This document shows, in pieces, positions 12,304 to 24,108 of a DNA stretch of 64,000 nt (within the stretch, counting starts at the first letter, position 1; the number at the start of each line of letters is the position of its first letter). Source of the stretch: Diprion similis (lineage: Eukaryota; Arthropoda; Insecta; Hymenoptera; Diprionidae). The notes beneath the pieces were generated by a model that was given only the letters and a program-made list of their open reading frames with translations, was not told the DNA's origin and made no database searches. Position numbers and translations under genes: made by a program. The stretch covers positions 16,328,001 to 16,392,000 of the forward strand of contig NC_060110.1 of assembly GCF_021155765.1 (NCBI RefSeq), read 5' to 3'.

Positions 12304-12980
12304 TTATAAAAATCCCTCCGTGTAGTCATCGTCTCCGCCATAATCGCCGTAATCGTCTGCACCTGGAGGAACGAATATTCCTCCTAGGACCCCGGAAAGA
12401 TTCTCTCGCAATCCCAACGCTGAGGCCACTCCAAATACCAGCCGCATCACCACCAGCCGAACAAAGTTCACCACGTTTGTCTCCCTGGTTTGAAGAGCGA
12501 GCTGCTTCGTCTTCTTCTTGGTTTTTCCCTCCCCAAGTTCGATCTAACAAAATAATTGACTTTCAAAATCGAACGAATTGACACGTATTTTTTCTCGTCT
12601 TGCAGAAGTTTTTTCTTTATACTCTGAACACGTTTGAATCGACTTATTTTCAAAGATCGAGGTACGAATATAGGTTTCATTTAATTTCAGACTCTGTATT
12701 TGCAAATTAAACTGGTTTGCTAGAATCAATATATAAAAATGGTCTACCGAAAGCGGTTGATTTATTAAAGTGTCGTGAAAATATTATTAAAAAATAATGA
12801 AGAGTCAATTTGAAAAACTGTTTGTTGAAATGAAATCGAGTTGAAACTTCTGCCTTGCAACTTACAACCCAAACTACAGAATATGACTGAACCATTAATG
12901 GATAGATATAAACAATTAGTATGAGTGCTCACCGTTAGTAAAACGAACAGAAGAATCAAAAGCGATGATCTGAGCTTCAT
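12304..12980 (-). CDS. Small secreted protein with acidic Tyr/Gly/Asp tail
   Basis: Two exons on the minus strand: 12933-12980, encoding MKLRSSLLILLFVLLT, and 12304-12543, encoding 79 residues and a stop. They join in phase 0 across a 389-bp GT-AG intron, giving 95 aa. Exon 1 is a signal-peptide core. Exon 2 has a basic stretch (KTKKKTKQ), a hydrophobic segment around VVNFVRLVVMRLVFGVASAL, then GVLGGIFVPPGADD and a tail rich in D, Y and G. The coding frame differs from the longer arginine-rich open frame here, which is a shadow. I do not recognise a characterised function. The regular signal/body/tail layout and exon structure argue for a real gene. A start 24 nt further upstream is also possible. 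Confidence 0.75.
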
Positions 12981-15154
12981 GTTCGGTGATCTAAAGCTCC
13001 ACAATGAGAGATTATCGATGAGAATTGATTGTGAGTCGAAATATATGATACGAAGAACTGCAGTTTCTGCCGGTTTTTATTGCTGGTTCTTTTGATCGAG
13101 GAAAGCGAGGAAAGTCGACTAGTCGTTCGCGCACCACCGAGGCTTGAGTAAAATTGATCAGATTTAAACGTCAACGGAATATATCGCTGTGTCAAGCTTT
13201 GAGCAAGGAGTAACCAAAACGCTGATTGGCTGCACACTCCGTACAGAATGAACCAACTGACTATGATCGTACACGAGAGAACGCCGAGGCTCGCTAACGG
13301 GATCCACTAATAAAAAAAAAAGAAAGAACGAAGGAGACATTCAGGCCGACCCAAGGCACGTGATGAACGACGTCGTGACAACAACGTGGGGCTTTCGGGG
13401 TGCCATTTGCAAAGCTACCGATCGTGTTTCCAGATAATCCCCTGATTTGTTATATACTTACGTTAAATTTAAAAGACTTTTTTTCTTCGCAGTCGTAAAT
13501 TTTTTTAAATAACAAAATTTTTTGTTGAGACCAGTTTTTCAAAACTGTGTTTAATTCTTTGCGTTAACGCTTCATTATCGTGCAATTTTATCTATTATCT
13601 TGAAAATCTATTTCCGTTATTGAGAACTCGGAAAAGTTCATATTGCTGTTGGAATCAAGAAATAACAGCAATTTAAGAAAGATCTTTTCAAAGAGCTTTA
13701 CGACCGAGGAGTAACATTTTTTTTAACTGTACATTTCTAAACAATAAATGAAATTATCTACCCACTTTAGACATGCACGCAACGGCGCATTTGCCTACCT
13801 AAAAAAAATTAACCAATCGACCCGTTTACACGTAACATCTTTCACGCATGCGATTCTTTAGCGCAAAGGAGATATTGTTCATGTGTATAGCCGTATAGGT
13901 GAATGGAATAGAATCGTACGCGTAAAAAATTCATGGCTTTATATACGTTTGCACACGTCACATTCATGCATACAATTAGCTAAATAATTAATATGCAGAG
14001 ACGAATGTATTTATTATACTACGCTATCTTTTACGTGGTTTCTTCTTTTTTTCTTTAGTCAGTCAATGTCAACCTATGCGCTTGATAATAAATCACCAAT
14101 TATGAATATGAATGATTCACAATGCGATTCATGATACGTCTAAATGTTCTATAAAGTTGTTGAAATATGTCATTGACTTTGGCACGAATCAGAACAAATT
14201 CAATGTCATCTAACTGTATCTAAAGTTTGATATGAGAATAAACTTCAATAATGCCCATTATCGAGTACCTATACTCATAAAACTCGTCTTGGATAATGAG
14301 AAAATTATGATTTTTTAACCGTGTGCCTGAGAATATCAATAAATTTTCAACTGAAATTGCATGACAAGATCAAGAATGGTTTTGACCTATCTAAGTTTAT
14401 CCTCGGATATTAGAAAGCAGAGTTTAAATTTCGTCTTATCACTGCAATTACCAGTGATGACAAGTACCTCTCTTTAAATTAAAGCGTCACGAAAAGAGAA
14501 AGAGGAGCAGAGCAATGACATAAATGAGAGATAATAAAGGGTAATAAAGAACAAAAACTGAAAAATGCCAATGAAAATTCGATAAATGTATAAGGATGAA
14601 AGTTACGTTGACGTAACTAGCAAAGGTGTTGATTTTGCCGTCAATTCCAAGGCGTGAACACACAGGTATGAAGGTAACAAATGTAAACTATAGCTCCCAT
14701 AATTTGATATTACTTTTACACCTGATAACCAAGTTGTTATTGTTGCGGTTCATGAAATTCTATCACGATGATGATGGTATCACGTCGTCGAATCATTCCC
14801 ACTGCATGATCTATGCAGCATTGCATTTTGCAACGGTCACCGTGGATTCTCATTGAGAATGAGTATGATTGACTCCGGTAATTCGCTTCCCAAGTATCTG
14901 CGCACGACGTTTCAATTGAATTCCGTCAATTTTCTCCTTTTTTCACACACGGTAATAGGTACCAGATATTGGTTCCCACTGCATTGAGCATGCTATAGAG
15001 GAAATGAGATATCTCATTTTTTTCTCAGAGCCAAAAAGAGCCGCCCCATTTCACAAGTACCGTATAACGTTATTATATCATTATACTATCTGTGCAAAGC
15101 CTTCGTTCTCTGAGAAGGCAAACTTTTCTTCTACAATGGAATTAAGTATAACGA

Positions 15155-15179
15155 GCATAAAGCATAAAGCATAAAGCAT
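15155..15179. repeat. Short tandem repeat, unit about 7 bp (ATAAAGC)
   Basis: Three and a half copies of GCATAAA/ATAAAGC in a row. Confidence 0.85.
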
Positions 15180-15670
15180 GTGGTTGTCGAGGTTGCAGGC
15201 AGGTTGCTGATCCCACCTTGATAACTGTCATTACCCAGTGTAATATCTGGTAACGTTTTGTCTCCTGCATAAACGATGAGCCAGTGCAGCATTGCGGGGT
15301 TACAATATAGTATTTAAATATGCATACGGTAAAAGTAAGTAGATAATGAACACATCGCTTATGCATGGCCATTCGCTGGACAAAGTCACGATTAATTCTT
15401 TAAGAATCGTGCTAGGAGGGCAATGTGCTCATTTCGGCAGTGCACGATCTCATTACAGATTAATGGCGCGAATCTGAGCGAACAAATCTAGGTAATTAGC
15501 ACACACAAACCACCCGCACTATATACATATATATATGTTGATGCATACAATCACACCGGGTTATATTAGGTGGTACTAACGTGCAAATCTCTCGCAATTT
15601 GTTCCGTGCAGCTAGCTGCATGTATGTGGAATATATGAGACATTCCACCTCGAACTGAGCAACGTTTGAT

Positions 15671-16247
15671 TCTCACTATCGGTGATTTTATTTATTTTTA
15701 AGTACGGTGTGGAGTGTACGAAGAAGTTGTCTTTCACTGATTGTGAGTATTAGATTTTTTGGATCACAGATTTGATTTTACTGCTCCGAAAAACACAAAA
15801 ACTCGAATTCTCGAATGAATAGACCCCTAATCGATTGGTATCGAATTTTTCTCATGAATTCTGTGTTAAAAGCCAGAAGTTTCGATACCAAGATGAAAGC
15901 AGGCAAGCTTTTGGTTCGGAAGCTACAGGCGAAATAAGTTATTGAAAAGTGAGGGAAATTGAATTAAATATAAATTTAAAAAATACAGATTTATATTTTA
16001 TACGTTTTTTCTCACTTTATAATTACTTGTCTCGCCTGCAGGTTCTAAACGGAAAGCTTGCCCACTTTCATCTTGGTCTTGCAATTTCCATTTTTAGCAA
16101 AGAATTTATAAAAAAAATTGGGGTCTCGTGTTTTTGAGAGCAGTAAAAATCAAACCCATGGACCACAAAATCTCAAACTCAGTAAAAGATGTTTTTTGTA
16201 CACTTTACACCATACTTGAAAATATTCTAAAATCGCCGATGGTGAGG
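15671..16247. repeat. 577-bp imperfect inverted repeat (foldback element)
   Basis: The left arm starts TCTCACTATCGGTGATTTTA. The right arm ends with its inverse, beginning at about 16228 with TAAAATCGCCGATGGTGAGG. The arms, each about 270 bp, pair along most of their length with small gaps. The best block is near 15890-15950, pairing with 16015-16075, sharing ACCAAGATGAAAG, GGCAAGCTTT and CAGGCGA. A short AT-rich loop separates them. Flanking target duplication was not clear. It could be a foldback/MITE or a source of hairpin RNA. Confidence 0.8.
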
Positions 16248-19221
16248 GTCATGCGTAGGTCGGTTTGACGTGGAATGCCCCATATAATGCATCCATAAGA
16301 TAGGCGAGAAGTCAGATTTGCACAGAGTTGTTATCTCCCGGTAGAGTTGCCGATTGTTCAGCGTAACTTCCGAGACTCGGTGGAAAAGAGCGCTGCTTGA
16401 TTAAATATATTTAATATATGCAGCAGGATCGTTGCGCATCTGCGTCGCAGTCAGGCCACGAATCTCCACGTTTCCGGTTGCAATATATGTTTTATTTTCT
16501 TTCTCATATTTTCATTTTTTCCTCAGATAATAATTCAGACTAGTTCCGTAATCCAGCCTCGTAGTTGTGAATCCCTTTATTTATATTTTAACAAATCTTC
16601 GTCAGTACCCACAAATTATCTGTGTTTAACAGAAAATGCGGGCCACTGAAAACAGCAGAAAAAATCCCCTAAATTTCTCTTAAAACTTTAGTATTTTCCC
16701 TTTGACTGAAATTCGACATAACAGTGCTCATACGCGTAACTAATTAATGAACCTCCGAATTACTCGGTATTAAACACTCATTTCGAATCTAGTTGGTGAT
16801 GATGAATGTCTTTTTCATTCCGTCCCTTACCTCCAATATATTTCCATAACCAAATTACAAAATTTCCTGACCTTCTCCTGACTTTCATAACGATTTTTCA
16901 ACTGCTTGACATTTCCAGGATTTTCAGATTGTCTTGGACTAGTAACCAGCATGTTATAAGAATTTTCATAGCTCTGCATTCTTAGCTATTCGGTACCCAC
17001 TAGCTCGAAACTCACATGCACTTTGATTTTTTTTGTTTCGCAGAAGGATTCAAGACAGAGTTCTCATTTCTTTTTTTTTCATTTCTGTCTTACATCATAA
17101 AATCGTTATAATATATACGCAATTTCTCAGATCTAATGTTTCAGTAATATCAATTAATTGAATTCATGTCATAAAAGCCTCAAGTGCTACAAAACTTTAT
17201 TATTACATGAGTGGTGATCAAGGACTTGAAAGAAATAAAAAAAAAAAAAATTTCTTACGCACCCTAATCGGTGAACAAATAGGTATAAAAATTACTAGAC
17301 AGTGGTTACGAAAACGGCGTAGCACCTGGCGCATTATCATATTCTGCGTATACATTCTCATTGATTCTTTTGCTCTCTTCACTCTCGGGTAATGAACACA
17401 TTGTGTCAGAGACCGACGACGTGGGCGATGAGAGAGCAAATGAGGCGTTAAAAACGAAAGAGAATAATAACGATAAGAAAAAAAGACGTCACTCGATTCA
17501 ATGGAGATGCAATGCGCATCGTTTCTTGACGTCTTCGACAATAAGAGGAGTCTCAGAGGCTCCCGATATGTCGGCAACTGATAATATTATGCAGTATGGG
17601 TATTTGGTATAATAAACAATGCGATATCATATACCTATACTCAGGTTAAATTGTGAAGGCGGCAGCACCATGGGGACCCGGTTAACCGCAGCCTAGCAGT
17701 GCCTAAAGGAATACTTGAAAGACAGGATGCGAAGGAAGGACCGGATACGACCCACCGTGCATATTTGATCAGTTCTAGAAACGAAGGAAATACCCCTCCG
17801 CCGATGACCACTCATTGCTTACCGCATGGCGACGATTCCTTGCGTTATGCGTCGACAATATACAATTGAATAGCTTGAATTAGTTAACTATACGAGATTA
17901 TACCTTCTGTAATATTCTTTCGTTGATACACAACTCAATTCGAATTTTCGTCAATGATATAATAAGACGTTGTGCCTACCATATAGTTCGCCTGCATATT
18001 ACGTGCAAGATGGCTCAATCGATACGTCAGGGAAAATCCAACGGTATTATACTTATTCATGAGAGTCTCGGGTCATAAGTCTGTGCCATGAAAAACTCTT
18101 GAATAATCTCTGTACTGATTAAACTTCAAATTGTCAAAAGGTATAATCGTTTCACGTCAAACTTCTGAGAATAACGAAATTGAAATACGACGAGAAGACG
18201 ATGGCGATGCGAGAATTAGATAATACAAATGTGAAATTTCATGTCTCGCAAACCCATATTCGTCTAGCCAAACTCTTGCAACGTCGGATACACGAATTAA
18301 ATAAACTTGGTTCGTCGGACGAATAGTCTGGGTTATAGGGAAGTAGGCAGGTTGAGTTGAGTGTAATCAATTGCAATGAGGCACAACCGCGCGTAGAATT
18401 TCTCTAAATGTGTCAGGGAACAAATACTGCAAGCTTCCTCCAGAGTTCGTAGACCCAGACGTGTTCCTATCTAGCTATTATACAAACTGATGTAACACCC
18501 AACAACAAAACTTGTCAGCATCCAACTGCATTAAATTTCTCTCCACGTTTCATCGGATTTCTATAGGCTCTGCATGCCGCAGTGCCTATCCGCGTTTCTC
18601 CCTACCATCCAACCGATGCAAGTTCACGCTCAAGTGAATATAACTTTTTCCTTTCCACTCGAATTTGACATAATACAAGTTATTCATTCACTTACTAACG
18701 CAACCGGTTTCAGTCACTTTTTCCCTAACATATTCGATAAATAAAAACTACCACGGGTGCCGTCAGTTACTAAATTGATGAAACGCAGTTTGTCTAACAT
18801 GAGATTTTTTCACACCCGTTATACAAAAGGTTAAAAAGTGTAGAAAAATTCTGCAACACTGCAATCATTGACGAAGCAAAGGTATACGGATTCCATGCGG
18901 TATCAGTAATTAAGATCACGTCACTAGAGCAGCAGGATATTGAACTCGTGACGTTCAATTTATCAGATTCAAAACCAATCCGATGTACCCAGCCACAGTG
19001 AAAAATTAAAGACACAGTAGGATATTATTGTCCGGTGTCCTTTCTCCTATAAAAAGTATTCGACAGGAAGTGGCAACGACCACCAACGTCATTCATTAGG
19101 TAGTGATAATTCATTAGTTGCTTCAATCGAGGTATGAATAATCAATGGATGCAGTACGTTTTGTGAACGATCACGAAGGCCTGCGCGTGGGTATAGGTAT
19201 ACATGCATAACGTGGGCGACG

Positions 19222-19359
19222 TATAAACAATACAATACAACTGCATCCATCTCTCTCGAGTTTGTCATCCGGCGTCGTCCTCCGGAGTTCCTTCTCCGTA
19301 GTTCTCGTCTCTGATCAGTACATCGGTTGCTCTCGCGGTGAACACACTCTGGTCGCTAA
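19222..19359 (+). promoter_or_regulatory. Probable promoter and 5' UTR exon of the SLC22 transporter
   Basis: A TATAAA at 19222-19227 is followed about 30 bp later by C/T-rich sequence suited to a transcription start. The segment ends at a strong GTGAGT donor (GT at 19360-19361). This makes a plausible untranslated first exon for the gene whose ATG is at 19743. Inference from motifs only. Confidence 0.45.
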
Positions 19360-19742
19360 GTGAGTAAACCGGTACCTCGTGACGATTTTTAAATCGTCAA
19401 AAAAGTGAAAAGGATTCTCAGTTAATGGAAAAGTAAATAGAATTTGTGTGGTTTGAACCTTGGTGTCTCGGCGTTCGGGTCAAGAATATGTTTAAATTTT
19501 GATCTTCGAAAACTTACGCTCGTTAGTTAACGATTAAAGAAAAATATCTCCTCAATTAGAAACAGCAGCGAAGGATAAGTAAGCATAGTGGAAGTATAGT
19601 TTTTAAGTTTACACAAAAGTTTCATTGGAGAACGTTTGCAACAAATCTGAGAGTTATTCATAATAAAGAAGAGAGTGACTACGAAAGACTATTATTCGAG
19701 CGATGAGACTCACTTAGAAGAAGATAGTCGTGAAATAGACAA

Positions 19743-22700
19743 ATGAGCTCGCAGTGTTTCGAAAAGAAAAAGAGTCACAGGATGAGAGCTGAAGATGTGA
19801 AGGTGGGATCGTTCCAAATAGTTCTACTGTTTCTTTTGGGAATGAATTACGCCATAGTGTCGATGAACCATGCCTTGCCAAGCTTTCACAGTCATACGCC
19901 AAATTTTTACTGCAAGGTAAGCAGACCTGCGAAATTAAATTTTTGTTTCTCAATTTCGAAAATAACCGAATTCTGGAATTCGAAAAGACTTCAACGACTT
20001 CTGCCCGAACGGCTTGAGGCTTTCTCATCAGTAAACTGATCGCAGTCCCACTCGCATAAAACTATTCCTCACTACTAAACTCATCTGTGGGTAGTTAAAA
20101 GTAGCTAAAATAGTTCGGAACCAGCGGGAACTGAGTTCGTCTGTATCTCGTTCGTTCCACTTTTTCAACCCGTATAATTTCAACTTGGGAGGCCAAACGA
20201 TGCTGGAAGAGTGTCGAGGAGATGCCCATTCGTTTTATTTCATTCTCCCGTAGGTAAAGGGCTCCGTTAATTCCACCAACACGTGCGTGACGCCCCCAGA
20301 AAAATCAACGCCGAATATGACGGGTTCGACTTCGGATAGGAAGGCCGAATATTCGTCCTGCGAAACTGGCTACCGTTTCGATTCCATCAGAGGCGAGACT
20401 ACGATAGTTACGGAATGGGGTCTGATATGCGAGAGAAGATATCTTCTGCCTCTGAGCACGATGCTCTATTTATACGGAGTTGTAATCGGTGCCTGGATTG
20501 CTGGAGTCCTGACCGACCGCGTTGGGCGTCTTCCTGTTTTGGCGATGTGCCTTTACACGCAGGGTACTTTAGCGGTTGCCCTTTACATTATTCAGGTGAA
20601 TACAACAGTTGGATGAAAAGATCTCGAACAAGTAAAACAAGCCAAGTTCAATTAGCCAACCGTTTTGCATGTCGCTTTTAATGGCGTCATCGAAGATTCC
20701 TATTGCGTAACAGTGCAAGCCATGAACCAGCCCAAATTTTGCCTTTGGTTTCCACTTTGTAACTATTGAATGATTTAGTACGCAACAGGAAATCATGGCA
20801 GTGAGTAATAGCGAAATAAATCTTGAATGTTATATTGTCTCCAGGACTACCGCGCCTTTTTGGTTGTTCGGGCATTGCAAGGGGTATTTGTACAAGGGCT
20901 ACAAATCTCTACGTACACGTTACTCTTGGAACTATTTCCAGTCAGATCAAGAACTCTGGTGAGCATGACTTTGCAATTTGCTGGAGCTATAGGGCTCCTG
21001 CTTTTGGCAGGGCTCAGCTTTGCTGTTGCAGACTGGAGGGTCCTTCAGCTAGCCACATCGGTTCCCACGGCGGTCACCGTCCTCTACATCTGGTAGGATA
21101 ATCGCCATAACGCCGTGCACACGTTTCAGCTTGTGCTATTGCTGTCTTCATTTTATTGCTCGGTTTGCTTTTTTTACTTGCCGACTGTTGAGTCTTTTCA
21201 TCAGTTTTAACCGCAGTTTGGAAGTGACGTCGTCACTTGAATATTCGCACGTCTTTTTCTGATCTTACGTTTAGATCCAAATTCAGGATTGAGAAAAGCT
21301 ATCAGTGTGTTGTTTTAACAAATTTTTAACGTTAGGAAATTTTTTGAAAAACGTTATTTAGGATCATACCAGAGTCGCCACGATGGTTGCTGGCTAAAGG
21401 AAATCTGACGGAGGCTCACATGGCGTTGGAAAAAATCGCGAAATACAACACCTGCTGCAGGAAGCGCAAGGTCAAGGTGGAGGCCGAAATGGAGGAAGGA
21501 AATACCACAACTATCACCGAGACCGTGACGCCAGTGAAACCAAAGCGAAAGTCTCGGGTGTCTAACGTTGACCTGAACGAAACTAAAGCGAACGATTCTC
21601 TCACCGAGGAGGCATCAGATCTTTTGACGACTCCAGAGCTTTGCGACGGCAGAATAATGTTGGACCGTAAATTCGTTAACGTCAAGGAAGGTTCGAATGA
21701 CAAAATATTTCCTTCGCATCAGGATTGGTAAGCAATGGTAATATTTTTAATCCTTCGTTTTATTCAACAGAGAATAATTTGCTTACACCGTCGGAAAGCC
21801 TGGAGCAAAAGATATCAAATTTAGAGATGCAGATGGAATTTGAAATGACTGGGGATGAAGCAACGGGGGAAAGACAAGCCACGCCACCGCCGCCCGCTCC
21901 TTTAACCCCTACTGGCAAGGACTCTCAATCGAATAATGGTTCCGATGATAATCAAGAAGTCCCAAAAATGATGCCGGAGGAAATAGTTGAGCTTAGAACA
22001 GCGGAAGCGGTGCCGCAGAAGGAAGGTGAGGCCACGAACGAGTCGTTGGAAAAAAAAAATAAAGAAGACATCGAAAATAAAAGTGAAGTAGTAGCAAATA
22101 ACCAGACCTTCCTACAACTACTAAGACGATCAGGACTTCGGAGGAATTGCATAATACTGATAGTCGTATGGTGAGTGTGACAACATCAAATGACTTGCGT
22201 TTAGTTGAATTTAGAAGAAGGGATCAATTGCTTGGCAGAATTTACACACGCGTAACGCCGAGTGAATCGTTGGCGAAAATATCTGCGCTTTATAAACCAC
22301 CATCTGATCCACTTTACTAAAAACAGTTACTTTTCCTTCAGAATCAGAAATTGAAGTAACTTATTTTACAGGTTCAGCGTTTCTCTTTCCTATTGCGGTT
22401 TAGTCTTTCAATTACCGGATATAAGCGGCGACAGACACGTAAACTTTGCAATCGGCGGTTGCCTGGACCTGATTGCATACGCGCTCACCCACTTCGTGCT
22501 GATAAAATGTGGAAGGCGTATTCCTCTCGGTATTTATCTGATACTGAGCGGAGCTACTTGCATCGTAATCGCTGCCATCAGCATGCCAATGCATGAAAAT
22601 TCGTCCTGGACGGGTAAATCGATCAGATTTATAAACCGAGGATTAAATTTCCTTAAAGAATAACGATAGAAAAAAAAATAGCACTTCCCCGAGGATATAG

Positions 22701-23322
22701 TAATTTTTTAAAAATGTTTCAGGACCAACGAAACTAACGCTGATTCTGATTGGAAAAGGAGCAATGGTGAGTTCCTTGGCAGTGACATACTTGTACACTG
22801 TTGAATTGTTTCCGACTGTTTTGCGAGGTACGTGTTTGGGATATTGCGAAATTTTCGGCAGAATTGGCACTTTGATAGCACCGCACTTTACAGTACTGGT
22901 AAGTCTTTGCTAATTGTCTCGCTACATCGGTGGTGATGAGTAAATGGCAAATGTTGACAGTACGGTTCGTGTTATTTTAGGGCACAAAAACATGGGTCGC
23001 AGTACCGATTTCGATAATGGGAACACTGTGCATTGTGTCGGGAATCTTGAGTCTGGCTCTTCCAGAAACGCTGAACAATCGTCTGCCCGACACTATTGAG
23101 CAATCGGAAGGTTTATTTAACAAAAATTGCGTCAAGTGTTATAGTAACGAAGAGGGATCGGCGAGAAAAACGAATAACAAACGGCGCACCGCACTCGACG
23201 AACAAAACGAGCGTGACATACTAAGGGAGAAATTATTTAACGACGATAACGATGGAAAAACATGGGTAGAAGCCGGAAATGGAATTATTGTTAATTTTTC
23301 TGACGGAAAGAATACAGAGTGA
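19743..23322 (+). CDS. SLC22-type organic cation transporter, carcinine-transporter-like, with a frame break
   Basis: Major-facilitator transporter of the plasma membrane, 12 predicted TM segments. Exons: 19743-19916, 20254-20595, 20845-21092, 21362-22170 (with a break), 22372-22613, 22723-22898, 22981-23322. Landmarks: a cysteine-rich, N-glycosylation-rich extracellular loop after TM1, the MFS motif GVLTDRVGR between TM2 and TM3, LELFPVRSRT after TM4, ESPRWLLAKG after TM6, and a GRIGTLIAPH block near TM11. The loop between TM6 and TM7 is about 235 residues, far longer than usual, with a PPPPAPLTP run and many K/E residues. Inside it the frame shifts: removing 32 nt at 21691-21722 (GT...AG) restores a 766-aa protein. 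A start 39 nt downstream (19782) is also possible. The substrate is not shown by sequence. Confidence 0.88.
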
Positions 23323-24108
23323 AAATCCGGAATGACGGAAATAAGGAGTCGATGATGAGTTTTGTAAATATAATAATAATAATAATAATAATACCAACAG
23401 TATATATACGTATGATAAATAAATTATAGAGGCTAAGAAATACCAAAGTATTTAGCGCTATTTAATAATTGTAGATAAATTATCGTCATATAATCGAACA
23501 GTACAGGTATCTTTTTTCGAAGTGCATCATATTTAAACCATGTAAGATTAATGCAGCAGTGAAATATTTGTGTAAACAATTTTCAGCGTAAGTGTACTTT
23601 TCCTGTAACTTGAGGTTGTTATGTATATATACACATCTGAGAAACTATTCAAAATAAACCGGACATTTGTCAAGCTAGAAGGATGAAGAGAATTTATGAA
23701 ATTACACTTTTTAACAAATGCATGTAGGAAAACTATTCAGCTACGCCAACCATTCAAGGTTTTATGGAGTGACAAACTAAAGAGCCTTATAAAATATCGT
23801 ATTTGCGTGGCAAATTTTTTTTTTTCATGGTATTCTCTAAACCTTTAGCGATTGAAGTACCTGAATTCTTTGTTGGTAAAAAGCTAGCTAGTTAGCTAGT
23901 TCGTTAGTAGAATTCTGAATGCGAATGAAAATATGATCCTCGAGACAAGTATAAAAGAAGTCTTTATTTTGATTTAAACAAGTATTCATTACATGAGGAA
24001 TAATACGAATGAACAAAAAGGAACAAAATGTACAGTTGAAGTTGTTAAATATTATTAACAATGTGTTTTACCGTCTAAGATTAAAGTAACAAGTTTTTTT
24101 TACAGTCT
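23323..24108. other. Intergenic, convergent transporter and MED31 3' ends
   Basis: Contains an (AAT)n run at 23371-23393, AATAAA-like signals for the transporter near 23417 and 23653, and a minus-strand AATAAA (TTTATT at 23963-23968) for MED31. No coding sequence seen. Confidence 0.6.
23371..23393. repeat. (AAT)n microsatellite
   Basis: Seven to eight AAT units in the 3' flank of the transporter gene. Confidence 0.9.

Larger units (their letters stand above)
12981..19742. other. Long gene-poor interval
   Basis: About 6.8 kb with no supported coding exon. It contains a small heptamer repeat at 15155-15179, a large inverted repeat at 15671-16247, a possible degraded repeat near 16850-16960, and the transporter promoter/5' UTR exon near 19220-19360. 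A few frames of 60-120 codons exist (for example 17218-17577 minus and 17361-17612 plus) but lack any recognisable domain. Confidence 0.55.

Noticed and set aside
22828-22829. GTACGT donor after TVLRG in the transporter
   Set aside because: Reading through gives the conserved RGTCLGYCEIFGRIGTL block, so the true donor is at 22899.
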